From Topomyia yanbarensis (taxonomy: Eukaryota; Arthropoda; Insecta; Diptera; Culicidae): DNA of 64,000 bases. A program made the position numbers and the translations under genes. How positions within the stretch are numbered: position 1 is the first letter of the stretch; every line of letters starts with the position of its first letter. Where the stretch lies: the NCBI RefSeq assembly GCF_030247195.1, contig NC_080672.1, positions 351,104,413-351,168,412 of the forward strand. The letters are read 5' to 3'. Below are positions 1 through 10,960 of this stretch, piece by piece. The notes under the pieces are model-generated. The model had not been told where the DNA came from. It saw nothing but the letters and a program-made list of their open reading frames with translations, and searched no databases.

Positions 1-527
1 TTGTCTCATTATGCCGACAGATCGAAGTGTAGCAGCTGACAAGGTCAAATCAGGAATCAGGAATAAGCAGGGGTTGTAATTCTCTCTCACTCACGCGAGA
101 AGTAGCTTATCCGATGTCCAACTTTTCCGAGATAAGATGAGTCGCTAAATTCTCCGTCTCCACAAATAGCGTGAGAATGATTTTCCGGATAAAATTTATT
201 TGACTTTTTCCTTCTCACCGGAGAAGGTGATAAAATTTTAATTTCGTGGAAATCAATAAAAACTTCAAAAAATACACTTAATTACAAAGAAAAGCGGCAA
301 AGAAGTATGATGGACTTGTTTTATCGTGTTTTGGAATAACGACTGCAAAGCAGGGAACGCCAAAAGGATACCGTGATAAACTCATTCACTCATTCTCCGG
401 CTGTTTTATTTATCCGGAGAAATAACACGTTGTATTTATCCGGAGAAGTTGTGTGAGTGCCAATAACTTTTCGTGTGAAAATGTGAGTTTTTATTGTCGC
501 AGTAGCAAACTATCCGGGCGCATTTAC
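1..527. repeat. Unassigned DNA with repeated TTATCCGGAGAA motifs
   Basis: No gene is visible. The motif TTATCCGGAGAA occurs twice near 410-450, and inverted or degenerate versions (TTCTCCGG, TTTCCGGATAAA, TTCTCACCGGAGAA) occur near 190-220 and 395. The ends have similar CACTCAC/GTGAGTG sequence near 88 and 453, so the stretch may be a degenerate inverted-repeat MITE. I could not define exact ends. Confidence 0.3.
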
Positions 528-2935
528 TCATATGAGCGATAAATGCAATGCCTGGGAATAAGAATATATTGGCGTTAATGGCACGTTCCCCGTATTTAGT
601 CCGGGATTTGTGCCTTGCCGTGTGTTTTCATCATTTCCTGAGCGGAAGGAAAGGATAAGGAGGTGTGGGGAAGTAGAATTGGAAGGGTGGGAAAAATAAC
701 AGCACAAAAACAAAAATAAACAACAGGTAAGTTAAACTCACAAGTAGTTCAACTTACCAGCGAATAAGCCTAAGGCTCTTTACCACATTGGATAAGAAAC
801 TTTAGTATGTCTCTGAGTTTCAGTCGTCCAAACATGGTTTCATCTATATAAAGACGGCTAAAAACTCGAAATCGCAATTGCGCTACCGCTGGACAGTTGC
901 ATATCAAATGATATGAGATTCCGTAGTCGGATTCACAAAGATCACATGAAAAAGACTCAGCGCGCTGAATAGTTGCCATGTGATAATTGAGTTTGCAGTG
1001 GCCGGTTAAAGCCCTGGTCAGCATGCCGCAGTGGAGCTTCCAAAAATGTAGGAGATTTTTCGAAATCACTGGGCACGGTTGTTCTAGAAACGCCTTTGTT
1101 TGGCGACACGTTTGTAGATTTCTCCAATAATTGCGGTGCTCGGACAAAGCCCAAGACCGTATTTTTTCCCTTATCCAACTTGTCAAAATTGGCAACGCGG
1201 GCTCAGGAGCAACGAAGTCAATCGCTGAACCCGCCCTGGCCAATTCGTCAGCCAGTCAGTAATACCAGAACGTCCGGGCACTCAAACAAGGTAGATAGTG
1301 TTGACAATGCTTAGTTCTTCGATTTGGGTTCGGCACGCGATCACTAGCTTGGACCGGGATTTGTCTGAGCTAAGGGCCTTGATTGCAGCCTGACTATCAG
1401 AGCAGAAATTTATAACTCTGCCGGACAAACTCAGTTAAAGGGCCGATTGCACCCCGCACATAATCGCAAACATTTCTGCTTGGAATACAGTACAGCGTCT
1501 ACCTAGTGAGTGAGATTGTTCCAATCTCATTTCACGACAGTATACACCAGCACCAGCATGTCCCTCCATCAGAGAACCGTCAGTGTAACAGACCACTTGC
1601 GTTTGTTGTTGTCTTACCATATAGCTAGACAATCACTGCTCTCGAGAGGGAATCTTCACATGGAATGTCCTGTAAGGAAAACTACAAGTGAGTGTAATAT
1701 TGCTGGGAGCAAGAATATCTTCACCCCATGTAACCATTTGTGACCACAATCGTGTATGACTGGTAACAAGATCAATATGGTTGCTGTTCCAAAGCTCAGT
1801 AACCTGCAGTCTGTATGCACATGATAGTGCTTCTTGTTTGAGGTGTATGTGTAATGGTTTGATATTTAGAAGTGCCTCAAGAGCAGCAGTCGGATTCGTG
1901 GTGAAAGCACCAGTCAACGCTATGAGCGCCATTCTTTGCAGATGGTTTAGCTTTGACTGAACTGCCATCACCTATCCCCTCTGCCACCACACAAGGCATC
2001 CGTATGACAGTATTGGACGTACAATTGTCGTGTAAATCCAATAGATGTGATTAGGTTTGAGACTCCAGGTCATTCCAAAAGTTCGTCTGCACTGCCCGAA
2101 GGCCATGCACGCTTTCTTGACTCTGAACTCAATGTGAGCAGACCAATTCAGTTTGAAATCCAATATAACTACAACGTATTTGACTTGATCTGCACACAGT
2201 AGCTCAGAATCAAAGAACTGCAAGGGACGAACCCCGGTTCTTATTCGCTTCTTCGTAAAAAGAACCATTGAAGTTTTGCTTGGTTTAACTGATAGTTTAA
2301 CTTATCGACACCACTGTTCGACAGCTCTTAATGCCTGTTGCATTACGTCAAAGATTGTTCCGATGCAAAATCCAGTAACTAGTATTTGGTAATCGTCAGC
2401 AAACCCGTAAATTGACAATCCAAGCTTATTGAGTTTCTTCAACAAGCCGTCAGCTACTAAGTTCCATAACAAAGGTGACAGAACGCCGCCCTGAGGACAA
2501 CCGCAAATACTCAACTTCCGTATCTCAGCCTGTCGCAGTTACGAGCAAAGTATGCGATTACTAAGCATTGCGTTTATCCAACCCGAGATACATGCAGGTA
2601 TCCCATGACCGCGCGTCGCTTCCAGAATAGACTGGAAGGACACATTGTCAAAAGCACCCTCAATATCTAGGAATACACCCAAGCTAGATTGCTTGAGCGA
2701 GAAGGCTTTCTCAATGTTGTAAACAACATCGTGAAGCAGAGTGATCGTGGATTTTCCACACTGATATGCATGTTGCATTTTGTGCAGTGGATATTCAACT
2801 AAACTAACGTTCCTGATGTGATGATCGATTATCCGTTCCAAAGCTTTCAGAAGAAAAGAACTTAAGCTGAAAGGCCTAAAATTCTTGGCTTCTTCATAGC
2901 TTGAGCGCCCCCCTTTGGGAATAAATATAACAGCG
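528..2935 (-). mobile_element. LOA-type non-LTR retrotransposon, 5'-truncated
   Basis: Minus-strand LINE remnant containing reverse transcriptase, RNase H and C-terminal region followed by a 3' untranslated region (528-769). The 5' end is cut within the start of the RT domain near 2935, so the endonuclease and ORF1 are missing, as is usual for incomplete target-primed reverse transcription. The 3' UTR assignment rests on a second copy at 21.7-22.5 kb: there too the homologous sequence (around GGCACGTT and TTGTGCCTTGCC, 586-660) lies downstream of the same C-terminal reading frame and in the same relative orientation. RNase H after RT argues for LOA or the I group rather than Jockey or CR1. 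The precise family is an inference. Confidence 0.75.
770..2933 (-). pseudogene. LOA-type ORF2 remnant (RT, RNase H, C-terminal)
   Basis: Reading 5' to 3' on the minus strand. RT N-terminal motif VIFIPKGG at about 2925. The palm motif FLDIEGAFDN lies near 2660. The GCPQGGVLSPLLWN block lies near 2490 and the catalytic box YGFADDYQILV near 2400. A thumb-like region runs to about 1970. RNase H begins with CYTDGS near 1585, continues with SDSQAA near 1390, and ends with VPGRSGIT near 1270. The cysteine-containing C-terminal tail (CDLCESD, HLICNCPA) ends at the stop at 770. In-frame stops interrupt it, for example after GVQSAL near 1435, near 1972, near 2302 and near 2539, so it cannot make a full protein. 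The frame is otherwise well preserved, suggesting moderate age. Confidence 0.8.
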
Positions 2936-3540
2936 GATTATATGCACCTCACAAAGTATTTCGAAAGACAGTGCAGTGTGATTTGCCGTCCCGTGTTTGC
3001 TTACTGTTGCGCAGAGCAATGGTCACTCGGGTTATTCTCCACAGCGAAAGTGGCTGGTGCTTTTGGATTCTTTGTGGATATTCGAGGAAGCGAAGTAACT
3101 AAACCAATGAAACTGTTCACAAATACAAAAAAGTAAACTAAGGATTTTTTTTGCACGGGAGATACGTACCGTGTAAAATAAATCCGTGCAAAAAACTCCG
3201 CGTTGATTTCAAAAAAACGTGTTAAAAACCGTGTTAATCCAGTTTATTTCGAAAACCGTGCAAAAAAAACACGCGTTACATTCAATGCAAAAGACTTTCG
3301 GAGTTTTATCAAAAATTTATCAAAAATGAAGGAACAGGCTTACGAATTTTGAACAAGTTGTTTTTTGCACGGATTATGCGAGTAACACGGTTTCTGCTGG
3401 TTATTCGGATTTCTTAGAAGATTTTTGGAAAAGTGGAAAAGCACTAATTAAACACGAAAATCAAAAAACATTTTTTTTAAATTTTCTGGATTCAAGTTTA
3501 CGCTTTTCATAATGTTTTTTCGTGTGTGTTTCGATATTCT
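2936..3540. repeat. Unassigned DNA with ACCGTG/GCACGG repeat motifs
   Basis: No gene. From about 3145 to 3400 there are repeated short motifs such as CCGTGCAAAAAA, CGTGTTAA and TTTTTTGCACGG in both orientations. They resemble the end sequences of the foldback at 5.26-6.70 kb (CCGTGTTAA near 6580, GCGCGG near 6655), so this may be a degenerate relative of that element. Confidence 0.3.
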
Positions 3541-3589
3541 TGTAATATATGTCAAAGTATACACAACTAACAAAAATAACGCGAAAATC

Positions 3590-4440
3590 TATTTCCGTTT
3601 TTTTTTTTAATTTTTACTTGTATTTTTTTAAATTTTCTTATAGTAATAATAAAAATAAAATAATACAAGATTCTCCAATAGATACGACTTTTTTCAGTTT
3701 TGAATTTTTTTATGTATTTCTGAAATTTATACTTCCTTTTTATCTATTTTCAATTGTTACCAAATTTTAATTTCATCCATCGTTTTACTTTCTTCATTTT
3801 TCCATTTTTTCCAATTTTGTTAGTAAAACTTATATTAATTTGTAGTTGTTTCTGTGTTATTCCATTTTTTGAAATCTTTCGAAGGAATTTTCGTTCATAT
3901 CATAAAACCCTGATATACATTTGTTTCTCATTTGATTCAATTTTGAAAATTATTCTATTTATTTTTAAAACTCCCTTTTTCTATTTTGTTTTTCTCCATA
4001 TTCAATTTGTTGCGTTTCTGCCAGCAATTTTACCTTTTTTAAATGCATTCCAATTTGCGTTATTGTCCCACTATTTGCCTTTCTCGTACTTTCCTTTTTC
4101 TGTATTTTTATTTTTTCCCATTGATATATTAATACCATTTTATTTATTTTTTAACATATTTTTCTAAGGCTTTCATTTTGTTCATTATTGTTATTTCATT
4201 TAACCTATTTGGAAAGTATTTTTTCTATTGACCATTTTGCTATATCTTTACATTTCGTTTTTTTAATTTTTTTGTTTTGTTTTTCCTTAAAAAACATTTG
4301 ATTTGTCTCTTTTGCCATTATGCGCACTTTTTATCAGTTTACATTCAGTCTGCTGTTTGAATTTATTTCAAATTTCATTTCATATGTTTTTTTCATTCAT
4401 AAAACAATTTAATCGATTTTGTATATCTTAAAATTTCTTA
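3590..4440. repeat. T-rich low-complexity dispersed repeat
   Basis: A strongly T-rich block built from short degenerate ATTTTATT/TTTCATTT words. Its reverse complement resembles the A-rich blocks at 33.7-34.4 kb and 59.3-60.3 kb, which carry AATAAAATGAAT words. The long open frames in it (such as 3754-4167) are Phe/Leu/Ile-rich consequences of the base composition, not a gene. Confidence 0.5.
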
Positions 4441-4467
4441 TTTCTATTTTCTCCATTTTGTATGTTT

Positions 4468-4554
4468 CTATACTACCCATGATCGCATAGTTGTCCCGTT
4501 TTCTATGGGATTTCCTGTGTTTATGGGACTGTTATGCGATCATGGGCAGTATAG
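4468..4554. repeat. 87-bp imperfect palindrome (hairpin)
   Basis: Arms read CTATACTACCCATGATCGCA at the left and the reverse complement with one mismatch at the right (TGCGATCATGGGCAGTATAG), separated by about 45 bases that also include facing GTCCC/GGGAC words. Likely a very short MITE or an excision relic. It directly abuts the next element. Confidence 0.55.
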
Positions 4555-4556
4555 TA

Positions 4557-4738
4557 CATTGAAAACCCGTTTTTATCAGCCCTTGATTTTATCAGTTTTT
4601 TTATCCTATTTTATCAACTAATCAGTATTATGAGGCTATGTCTAGGGATTCAAGAAGAATATTTTTAGAGCTGCGGTTTATTAAAAAGAAATAAACAAAT
4701 ATGTTTTGCCATTGTCCCCATTTTGTCAACCTTGCCTT
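4557..4738 (-). mobile_element. Fragment of TA-flanked pogo/mariner-like element
   Basis: Begins after a TA with CATTGAAAACCCG and continues with TTTTTATCAGCCC. The following 130 bases (ATTATGAGGCTATGTCTAGG and on) match, in reverse orientation, the left end of the 57.8-59.0 kb element, where TAGATATAGCCTCATAAC is seen near 57930. The far end is missing. Confidence 0.5.
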
Positions 4739-5262
4739 GTTTTGCCTTTCTCTTATAGAAATACTAAGCGATCACTCTCAAAATCGTCAACCAATATACC
4801 ATCCGACTCAGTTAGTCTAGATCAGAAAAAGTCTGTATGTTTGTGTGTAGAGGGGGGCGCCGCGCCGCCGCCCCCTCCACGCTGACGATTGCAGGTAAAA
4901 ATAGCATCTACGCCGACACCACAAATTTAACACAAATTTATTAAATACGGAATATTGTATATAAGGAAACTATTTCTCAATCCAAACTTTCAAAATTACT
5001 TTAAGGGGTCGAAACAAGTATAAAAATATTTTTGAAATTTTTTTAGGAACCTAATAGAACGCGTCATAGCTAATAATAGAATTTTGCGCTTGGTCAAGTC
5101 TCCCTATGTTCCCCTATAAACAATTCAAAGAAGACAATTGATGCTACTATCTATTCTGTATTAATTTCTCACATATTACGATGATCGGTTGACTATGTTG
5201 CGTGTTTTTACTATAAATGTAAACAAAAGTCGCACTCACACGTGTAATAGGAGTGTACACCC
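4739..5262. repeat. Dispersed repeat beginning CCTTTCTCTTATAGAAA, then unassigned DNA
   Basis: About 4743-4880 contains CCTTTCTCTTATAGAAA, GCGATCACTCTCAAAATCG and ATCAGAAAAAGTCTGTATG, a word order I associate with an abundant mosquito dispersed repeat; this is recollection, not a search result. A GC-rich cluster (GGGGGGCGCCGCGCCGCCGC) sits at 4854. I recognise nothing in 4900-5262. Confidence 0.35.
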
Positions 5263-6700
5263 AGGTTTTTTTACGCGGTTTTTTTGCGCGGTTTCTTTTA
5301 CGCGGATTTTCCAATTAACATGGTTTTTTTAAAAAAACCAAAAAATAAATAAAAAATATCCTAAGACTTAGAACATTTTCAGAAAGATGGAAGAGACGGG
5401 TCTGGAAGATTCCTTATGGCCCGCGCCCCAACAGTATGGGAAATTTTCTTGAAGAGTTGGTTCCAGAAATTGATTTTTGACGCCATTTTGAAATCAAAGA
5501 GGGATATTTTTGGAATGGTCTTGAGGAGTAGGTGCCGAAAATTAATTTTTGACGCCATTTTGAATCAAGGATGGCGACTTCCGGTTCAGTGAAATTCGTT
5601 ATAACCCAATCAATATGGGTATTTTCGGAATGATCCTGAAGAGTAGGTACCAGAAATTGATTTTTGACGCCATTTTGAATTCCAAGATGGCGACTTCCGG
5701 GTTAGCCACATTCACTATAACCCAGTCAATATGAGAATTTTTGGAAAGATCTTAACGAGTAGGTTCCAAAAATTTATTTTTGACGCCATTTTTAAATCCA
5801 AGATGGCGATTTCCGATTTCGCGAAATTCGCTACAACCCAATCAATATTGGTATTTTTGGAAGTTGAAGTTGTAGTACAAATAGTTTTAATTAAACAGTT
5901 GATTTTACTTAAATTTAAGCAATATGTTTAATTTTAATAAATTCAACCCCCCAACTCACACCACATACGTCTCTATCTTCTCTTTCTTCTATTCTCACAA
6001 AACTTTCCTGGATGAACACATAAAAATATTTAGCATATTTTGGTTTATGATTAGATCTTATATTTGAGGGTGATTTAGATGATTGGTCAGATTTTTCATG
6101 CGGGAATTTCGGTAAACCGGAAAACACCATCTAGAATTTTAAAATGACGCCAACCGTTTGTCTGCTACTCGTCAAAACCATTCCGAAAATACTCATGTTG
6201 ATTGAGTTGTAGAGATTCTCGTTAAGCCGGAAGTCGCCATTTGAGATTTGAAAATGGCGCCAAAAATCAATTTTCATGGAAAACCTTGCGGGGAATGTGC
6301 AGATTTATTTATTTCTGGCACCTACTCGTCAAGACCATTCCGAAAATACCCATATTGATTGGGTTATAGCGAATTTTGCTAAACTGGAAGTCGCCATCTT
6401 TGATTTCAAAATGGCGTCAAAAATCAATTTATGGCACCTACTCTTCAATACCATTCCGAAAATACTCATATTGTTGGGGTGTGGGCATTAAGGAGTCTTC
6501 CAGACCCGTCTCTTCCATCTTTCCAAAAATCTTCTAAGTCTTTTGCATTCAAAAGGACTTAGAATATTTTTTTGCACAAACCGTGTTAATTGCGAAATCT
6601 GCGCAAAAAAAACTTCCAGAAATATACTAAGTCTTTTGCTGAGAGTTTTTTTTGCGCGGATTTTCGAATTAACGCGGTTTTTTACGCGGATTTTCCAATT
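5263..6700. mobile_element. Foldback element with ~115-bp internal repeats
   Basis: A large inverted repeat. The left arm (about 5365-5870) holds four units containing GACGCCATTTTGAA, starting at 5478, 5551, 5666 and 5782 (the first unit is shortened). The right arm (about 6125-6545) holds three units in the opposite orientation (near 6145, 6255 and 6412). Each unit also carries AAGATGGCGACTTCCG and ACCCAATCAATATGGGTATT. The outermost arm sequence GAAGAGACGGGTCTGGAAGA (5389) is mirrored near 6496. The flanks carry ACGCGGTTTTTT/GCGCGG words on both sides. The central spacer of about 250 bp is unique. There is no transposase, so it is a non-autonomous foldback-class element. Confidence 0.7.
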
Positions 6701-7390
6701 TGCGATCACTCTGAATTGATTTTGATGGAAATGAGTCAGGGAATCTAGAAAAATAGTTATTTTTGGTTACAGTGTTGCCAAATATGCTATATTTCCATTA
6801 TAAAATTTAAACTGCATTTGTTCTGAAAATGATTATGCTATTGTGTTTCTCAGATAGTTTAACACATAAAAACATTTTATGCATCAAGATAACTTGAAGC
6901 CATCTCCAGGCATAATCATTTGAAGCAAATAATTAAAAATTTCTCAGCGCGTTTCTCGCTATATCTCAGTAACCAAGCAGAATGCCAAAATTCTGAAAAC
7001 GTTACTTTTAACTATGCTATATTTCACCCTAAGGAGGAAAATTTGGTAAAAACCAAAATTTCTCACTAGGGTGAAAATTTGTTGGTAAAAACCAGTCTTT
7101 GTACAGGAGGGCACAAATCCTTATTTCATACTATGTTGCGTTTCGGCTTCGCCTCATCAGAAACCGACACTAACACTTACTTTTAAGAGATTTTTTAGAC
7201 AAGTAATGTCGCATATCTAACGCAGTTTACCGCAAAATGGCATATATTAAACATATCTATAAAATACATACATGTCTTTTTTGCACTTCATTTACGAATT
7301 TGGGAACATTTTTTTTTCCTATGGAGACTTTGGAATTACAATTCTAAAAGAAAAGAGCCCAGGACTTTGGGGGCCCCGTGCTGAGGATGG
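6701..7390. other. No gene recognised
   Basis: AT-rich DNA without a recognisable gene. The word GCGTTTCGGCTTCGCCTCAT followed by CAGAAACCGACACTAAC (7138-7175) recurs in diverged form at 51845-51890, so part of this is dispersed repeat. Confidence 0.3.
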
Positions 7391-7391
7391 A

Positions 7392-7425
7392 TATATTTTT
7401 TTTACTTTGATTATAGAGGTTTAAA
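7392..7425 (-). repeat. 3' tail of short tRNA-SINE (fragment)
   Basis: TTTACTTTGATTATAGAGGT matches the 3' tail of the short SINE seen at 50.8 kb and 62.0 kb (TTTATTTCRATTATAGAGGT). Only this scrap is left. Confidence 0.4.
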
Positions 7426-7661
7426 CAACTTGACAAGAAATAACTACGGCGAGCTGCTTTTAAGGGTCCCATCGTAGCTTTGCAGGAAGTTTATAATAAC
7501 TTAAATTTATTTATTACTTATTGCTAGTAAAAATGCATTAATCAATTCTTTTTATTAAAAGCAAATGTTATTCAATTATTAATAAAGGAATAAGCTCGAT
7601 TGCTGGTAAGCGAAGTTTAAATTAAAAATTGTCCTATTTTGTTTTTAAAAATTAGTTTCAA

Positions 7662-8875
7662 TTATGCTTGAACACGAGTGCGGCATATTATTTGCTTAAA
7701 ATCAGTAGGAAGCTGAAAGGTTGAATAACTAAATTCTAAATTGTTATGAGCAATAGTATCATGCAAAGCATTGTGGATGTATATTAATGTTTGGTAGTCA
7801 GTCAATCCAAGCAAAGGCAAAATTTTATGGGCATTATTATTGTGTAAAAAAATAGTAGGGTATCTAATTGGTTTGTTATAAATAATTTTTAGACATTTTT
7901 TTGAAGCGTTTGCAACTTTTTCAGATTTAAAATGCTGACACGGCCCCAAACAGGTAGTTCAGCAATGAGTGGATGTGCGCATAATAAAATTTTAGGAGTA
8001 CATGCTGAGGAACAAAAGAGCATACTTTACGCCTAGCCCTACATAACGATGCCACTTTTCTCTTTATAGGTTTTATATGCTTAATCCAGGAGAGTGTGGG
8101 ATCTAAGTGAAGTCCTCAATATTTAAAGCTGCTAGTTTCCTGAATTACAGACCGTCCCATTCTTGGGTCTGGATACATGCCTATAGCTTTTCTAGATGAG
8201 AGAAGAATATATTTTGTTTTTGTTAGGTACAAGGAAACAAGGATTTTGTTGAAATACGTCGTTATTGTTTTTAAATCCGATTCAATGTCGCACACAATAT
8301 CCACGCAGTTCTTGTTTGGGTGTCATCTGCGAAAAAACGAGGAGTCCCTTTTAACCCCTAGTCTACTTAGGTCATTGATATATAATAAAAATAACAGTGG
8401 CCCAATATTACTGCCTTGGGGTACTCCTATTTCTATTGGTCTATAAGAGCTAAAAGAGTCTCCAATAGATACGAATTGGTTCCTATACGACATATAGCTT
8501 TGAATAATATGATTTGCTAATCCCCTGATATCATAGCATTCTAACTTGCTAAGCAAGATTGAGTGATCCAGAGTATCGAATGCTTTTTTTAGGTCCAGAA
8601 AAGGGGCACCAGCATACTTTTGTTATCAATTTAAATAATGATGGAGTAAATTAGTTCGTTCAGTGCAATTAAAGTGCTGCAGCCCTGTCTGAGCCCATGC
8701 TCGATTTGTCGAGTGATGAGCAATTTCTCAAGAATTTTATTGAAAACGAACAATGTTGGAATTGGTCTATAGTTGCAAGGTTGGTTTTTATCACTAGCTT
8801 TGAAAATTGGAATTAATCGGGCTATTTTTAAACAGTCTGGGTACCTACCGGAACTATTAAATTTATTTTTTTGGG
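7662..8875 (-). pseudogene. CR1/Jockey-type LINE reverse transcriptase remnant
   Basis: Minus-strand RT remnant. It starts with ARLIPIFKASDKN and CNYRPIPTLFVFNKILEKLL (about 8815-8725), continues with [14 protein letters not shown] (near 8570), then the diagnostic [20 protein letters not shown] near 8420. The catalytic FFADDTQ is split by a frameshift near 8325. The thumb and C-terminal part (NASKKCLKIIYNKP, ILPLLGLTDYQTLIYIHNAL) ends at the stop at 7662. It is truncated 5' near 8875 and broken by frameshifts, including near 8325 and between 8116 and 7950. No RNase H is seen, which fits CR1/Jockey rather than the I group. Confidence 0.7.
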
Positions 8876-8929
8876 GCCTTTAATCAAAAGAATCACTTCA
8901 TTTATGGTTGCAGGACGCAAGAAAATTAA

Positions 8930-9050
8930 ATAACCATTGACAATTAAATGGATGATAATTTTATTATACATCTGTTTACACCTTTTCAATGATAGGGGGC
9001 CTTTAGTTCAATAGTACCCAGGGGCCCGGATGGACCTAAGACAACCCTGC
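8930..9050. repeat. GGGGGCC-containing dispersed repeat
   Basis: CTTTTCAATGATAGGGGGCC followed by AGTTCAATAGTACCCAGGGG is matched in reverse orientation at 34537-34620 (CCTGGGCACTATTGAACTGA and on). A related GGGGGCCCC word is at 7370. Function unknown; a repeat end. Confidence 0.45.
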
Positions 9051-9051
9051 G

Positions 9052-9121
9052 AATTATCAACAAATTTTTGCTACTCACAGGATCAGTCGATCCTGCGAGT
9101 AGCAAAAATTTGTTGATAATT
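9052..9121. repeat. 70-bp near-perfect palindrome
   Basis: Two 33-bp arms (9052-9084 and 9089-9121) pair with one mismatch around a 4-base loop (AGTC). Arm words are ATTATCAACAAATTTTTGCT and CAGGATC. It could extrude as a cruciform. No promoter or gene adjoins it. Confidence 0.85.
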
Positions 9122-9214
9122 TATTGTTTTTCTTCTGGCTGCAGCGTGACCTCTGTACTATGTTTACGATCATCCTTTATTACAATAAATTCAAAAATTG
9201 ATTAAAAAACTCAA

Positions 9215-9471
9215 CAATTGGTCGGTGTTAAGTCAGACCGGACTAAGTGACAAAATATTGATTTCGAGAAAAACGGGTTTAAAGTTTGAATCGCAGCATC
9301 CTTTACGTTATAATTGGAAATTATTTTTTGCAATAATTTTTGTTTATGGTTACATATTTCAAATCTGGCAAAAGTCGAATGTAGCTGAAGAAATTTTTTA
9401 TCCGGTGTTATCGTTATCCAATTTTTTATGTTTTGCGCCTTAGTCCAGTCTGACTTAACACCGACCAATTG
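9215..9471. mobile_element. 257-bp MITE with 33-bp inverted ends
   Basis: The left end CAATTGGTCGGTGTTAAGTC (9215) and the right end, its reverse complement finishing at 9471, match over 33 bp with one mismatch. The interior is AT-rich and non-coding. I see no convincing target duplication apart from the palindromic CAATTG at the tips, so the superfamily is unknown. Confidence 0.7.
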
Positions 9472-9519
9472 GTATGAGCTTCTTTGCGCTCTTCTTATAC
9501 CTGAAACTAACAAATCAAA

Positions 9520-10960
9520 AGCCAGAATGGAAAGCTAAATTGGAAAATCCTTCCAGTTTGACTGGGAGTACTTTCCTATTTACAAGAAACTGATTTTATG
9601 TGGCTCATGAATCTTCCGGATATTTCCTTTTTCGCCTGAAATATATTTCCAAACAACGGGGAAACAATTATGTTACTACCATACAGTCGAGAAATTCTGT
9701 GGGATCTGATAATATGGACATGAATGAGCCAAAACAGATCATCAATATACGATATTCAAGTTTATAGCATGATTTCTAACAGTTTTCTGAATGTTCGAGA
9801 TCAGAAATTTCCAATGGACAGCTTCGTTATAGATTATTTCTATGTCAGAAACCCGATAATTCTAATTAGTTAGGCGCGTTTTGTCGTTTCCAAATCGCAA
9901 TTCCATTTTATTTACCTAAATTTAAGTCCAGTGCAGTTTAATTTTATTAAAACGCAAATTGCAAACTTATTTAAGTCAAAGAGAAATCCATGTACATATT
10001 TGGAATACTTGTTTATTAAATTGAAGTGTTTCCAGACACGCTAGAATCAATAGAAATTTCGAAGCATTATAAAGGATCAATAACTTCGTACGAAAAACCA
10101 AAATACTCAACCATTACATTATGAATATGAAGTTGGTTTCCGTTTTATGTTTTAGCTATTAATGCAAAAAACTGTATTATATAATAATTTATTCAAATTG
10201 CTCTTTATGCCGGGGAAATTCGAAACTGCACGAAAAACCCATTCAAAAGATTTAAAAATGTCTTGGAAATCCACGAAACCAAAAAATAGACGTTGAAGAA
10301 AAACTTTGCAAAAATAAACTCCGCAAAAACGCTTAGTATGTTATTTTAAATATTCAGATAAATATCATATATCCAAGAGAAAACGTTACTTATTATATTA
10401 TAACTATAAAACAATCTACCAATGGATTCCAAAATTAAACTCATGCATTTTCAACTTATTCAGCATAAAGATGTAGAGTTTTGGCACAATATTATTAAGA
10501 TTCGACAGAATGACAGCATAATAAATTTTACAACAATGTAAGAGCAAAACTTTAAGGGTTTTTTTCGTTTTAAAGTGCACTACACCGGTTTAGTCGGTGC
10601 TACATGGGGTGTAATAATTCAATCTCTTTTTACATTACAGATTGAACGCTTAATATTAGCGTTTTTATTTACACTATCATGTAATTCATTTTTGCCTTTT
10701 CCACAGATTTAAATTTTAGAAAAACGACGGTTTTATTAATAATAATAAAATCGATTTAATCACTCTCCCACAGCAGCCTGTAACCAATATTTCACTGTTG
10801 CACTACTATTTATTAACGTTCGTTTAATATATACACTTGAACTTCAAACTATTCGAATAAGCTATTAACAACCTAGTTGCAATCAAGAAAGTAAACTGTC
10901 CAACAAACACTTCTTCTCGTCGCCAACATCACTTCCCAAATAAAAACAGAAAACTAGATC
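9520..10960. other. Unassigned AT-rich DNA
   Basis: No coding frame, RNA or clear repeat found. Only a short dyad, CACCGGTTTAGTCGGTG, was noted near 10584. Confidence 0.3.

Noticed and set aside
3754..4167. 137-codon open frame
   Set aside because: Phe/Leu/Ile-rich translation of a T-rich repeat; no domain, and the same type of frame arises in related blocks.
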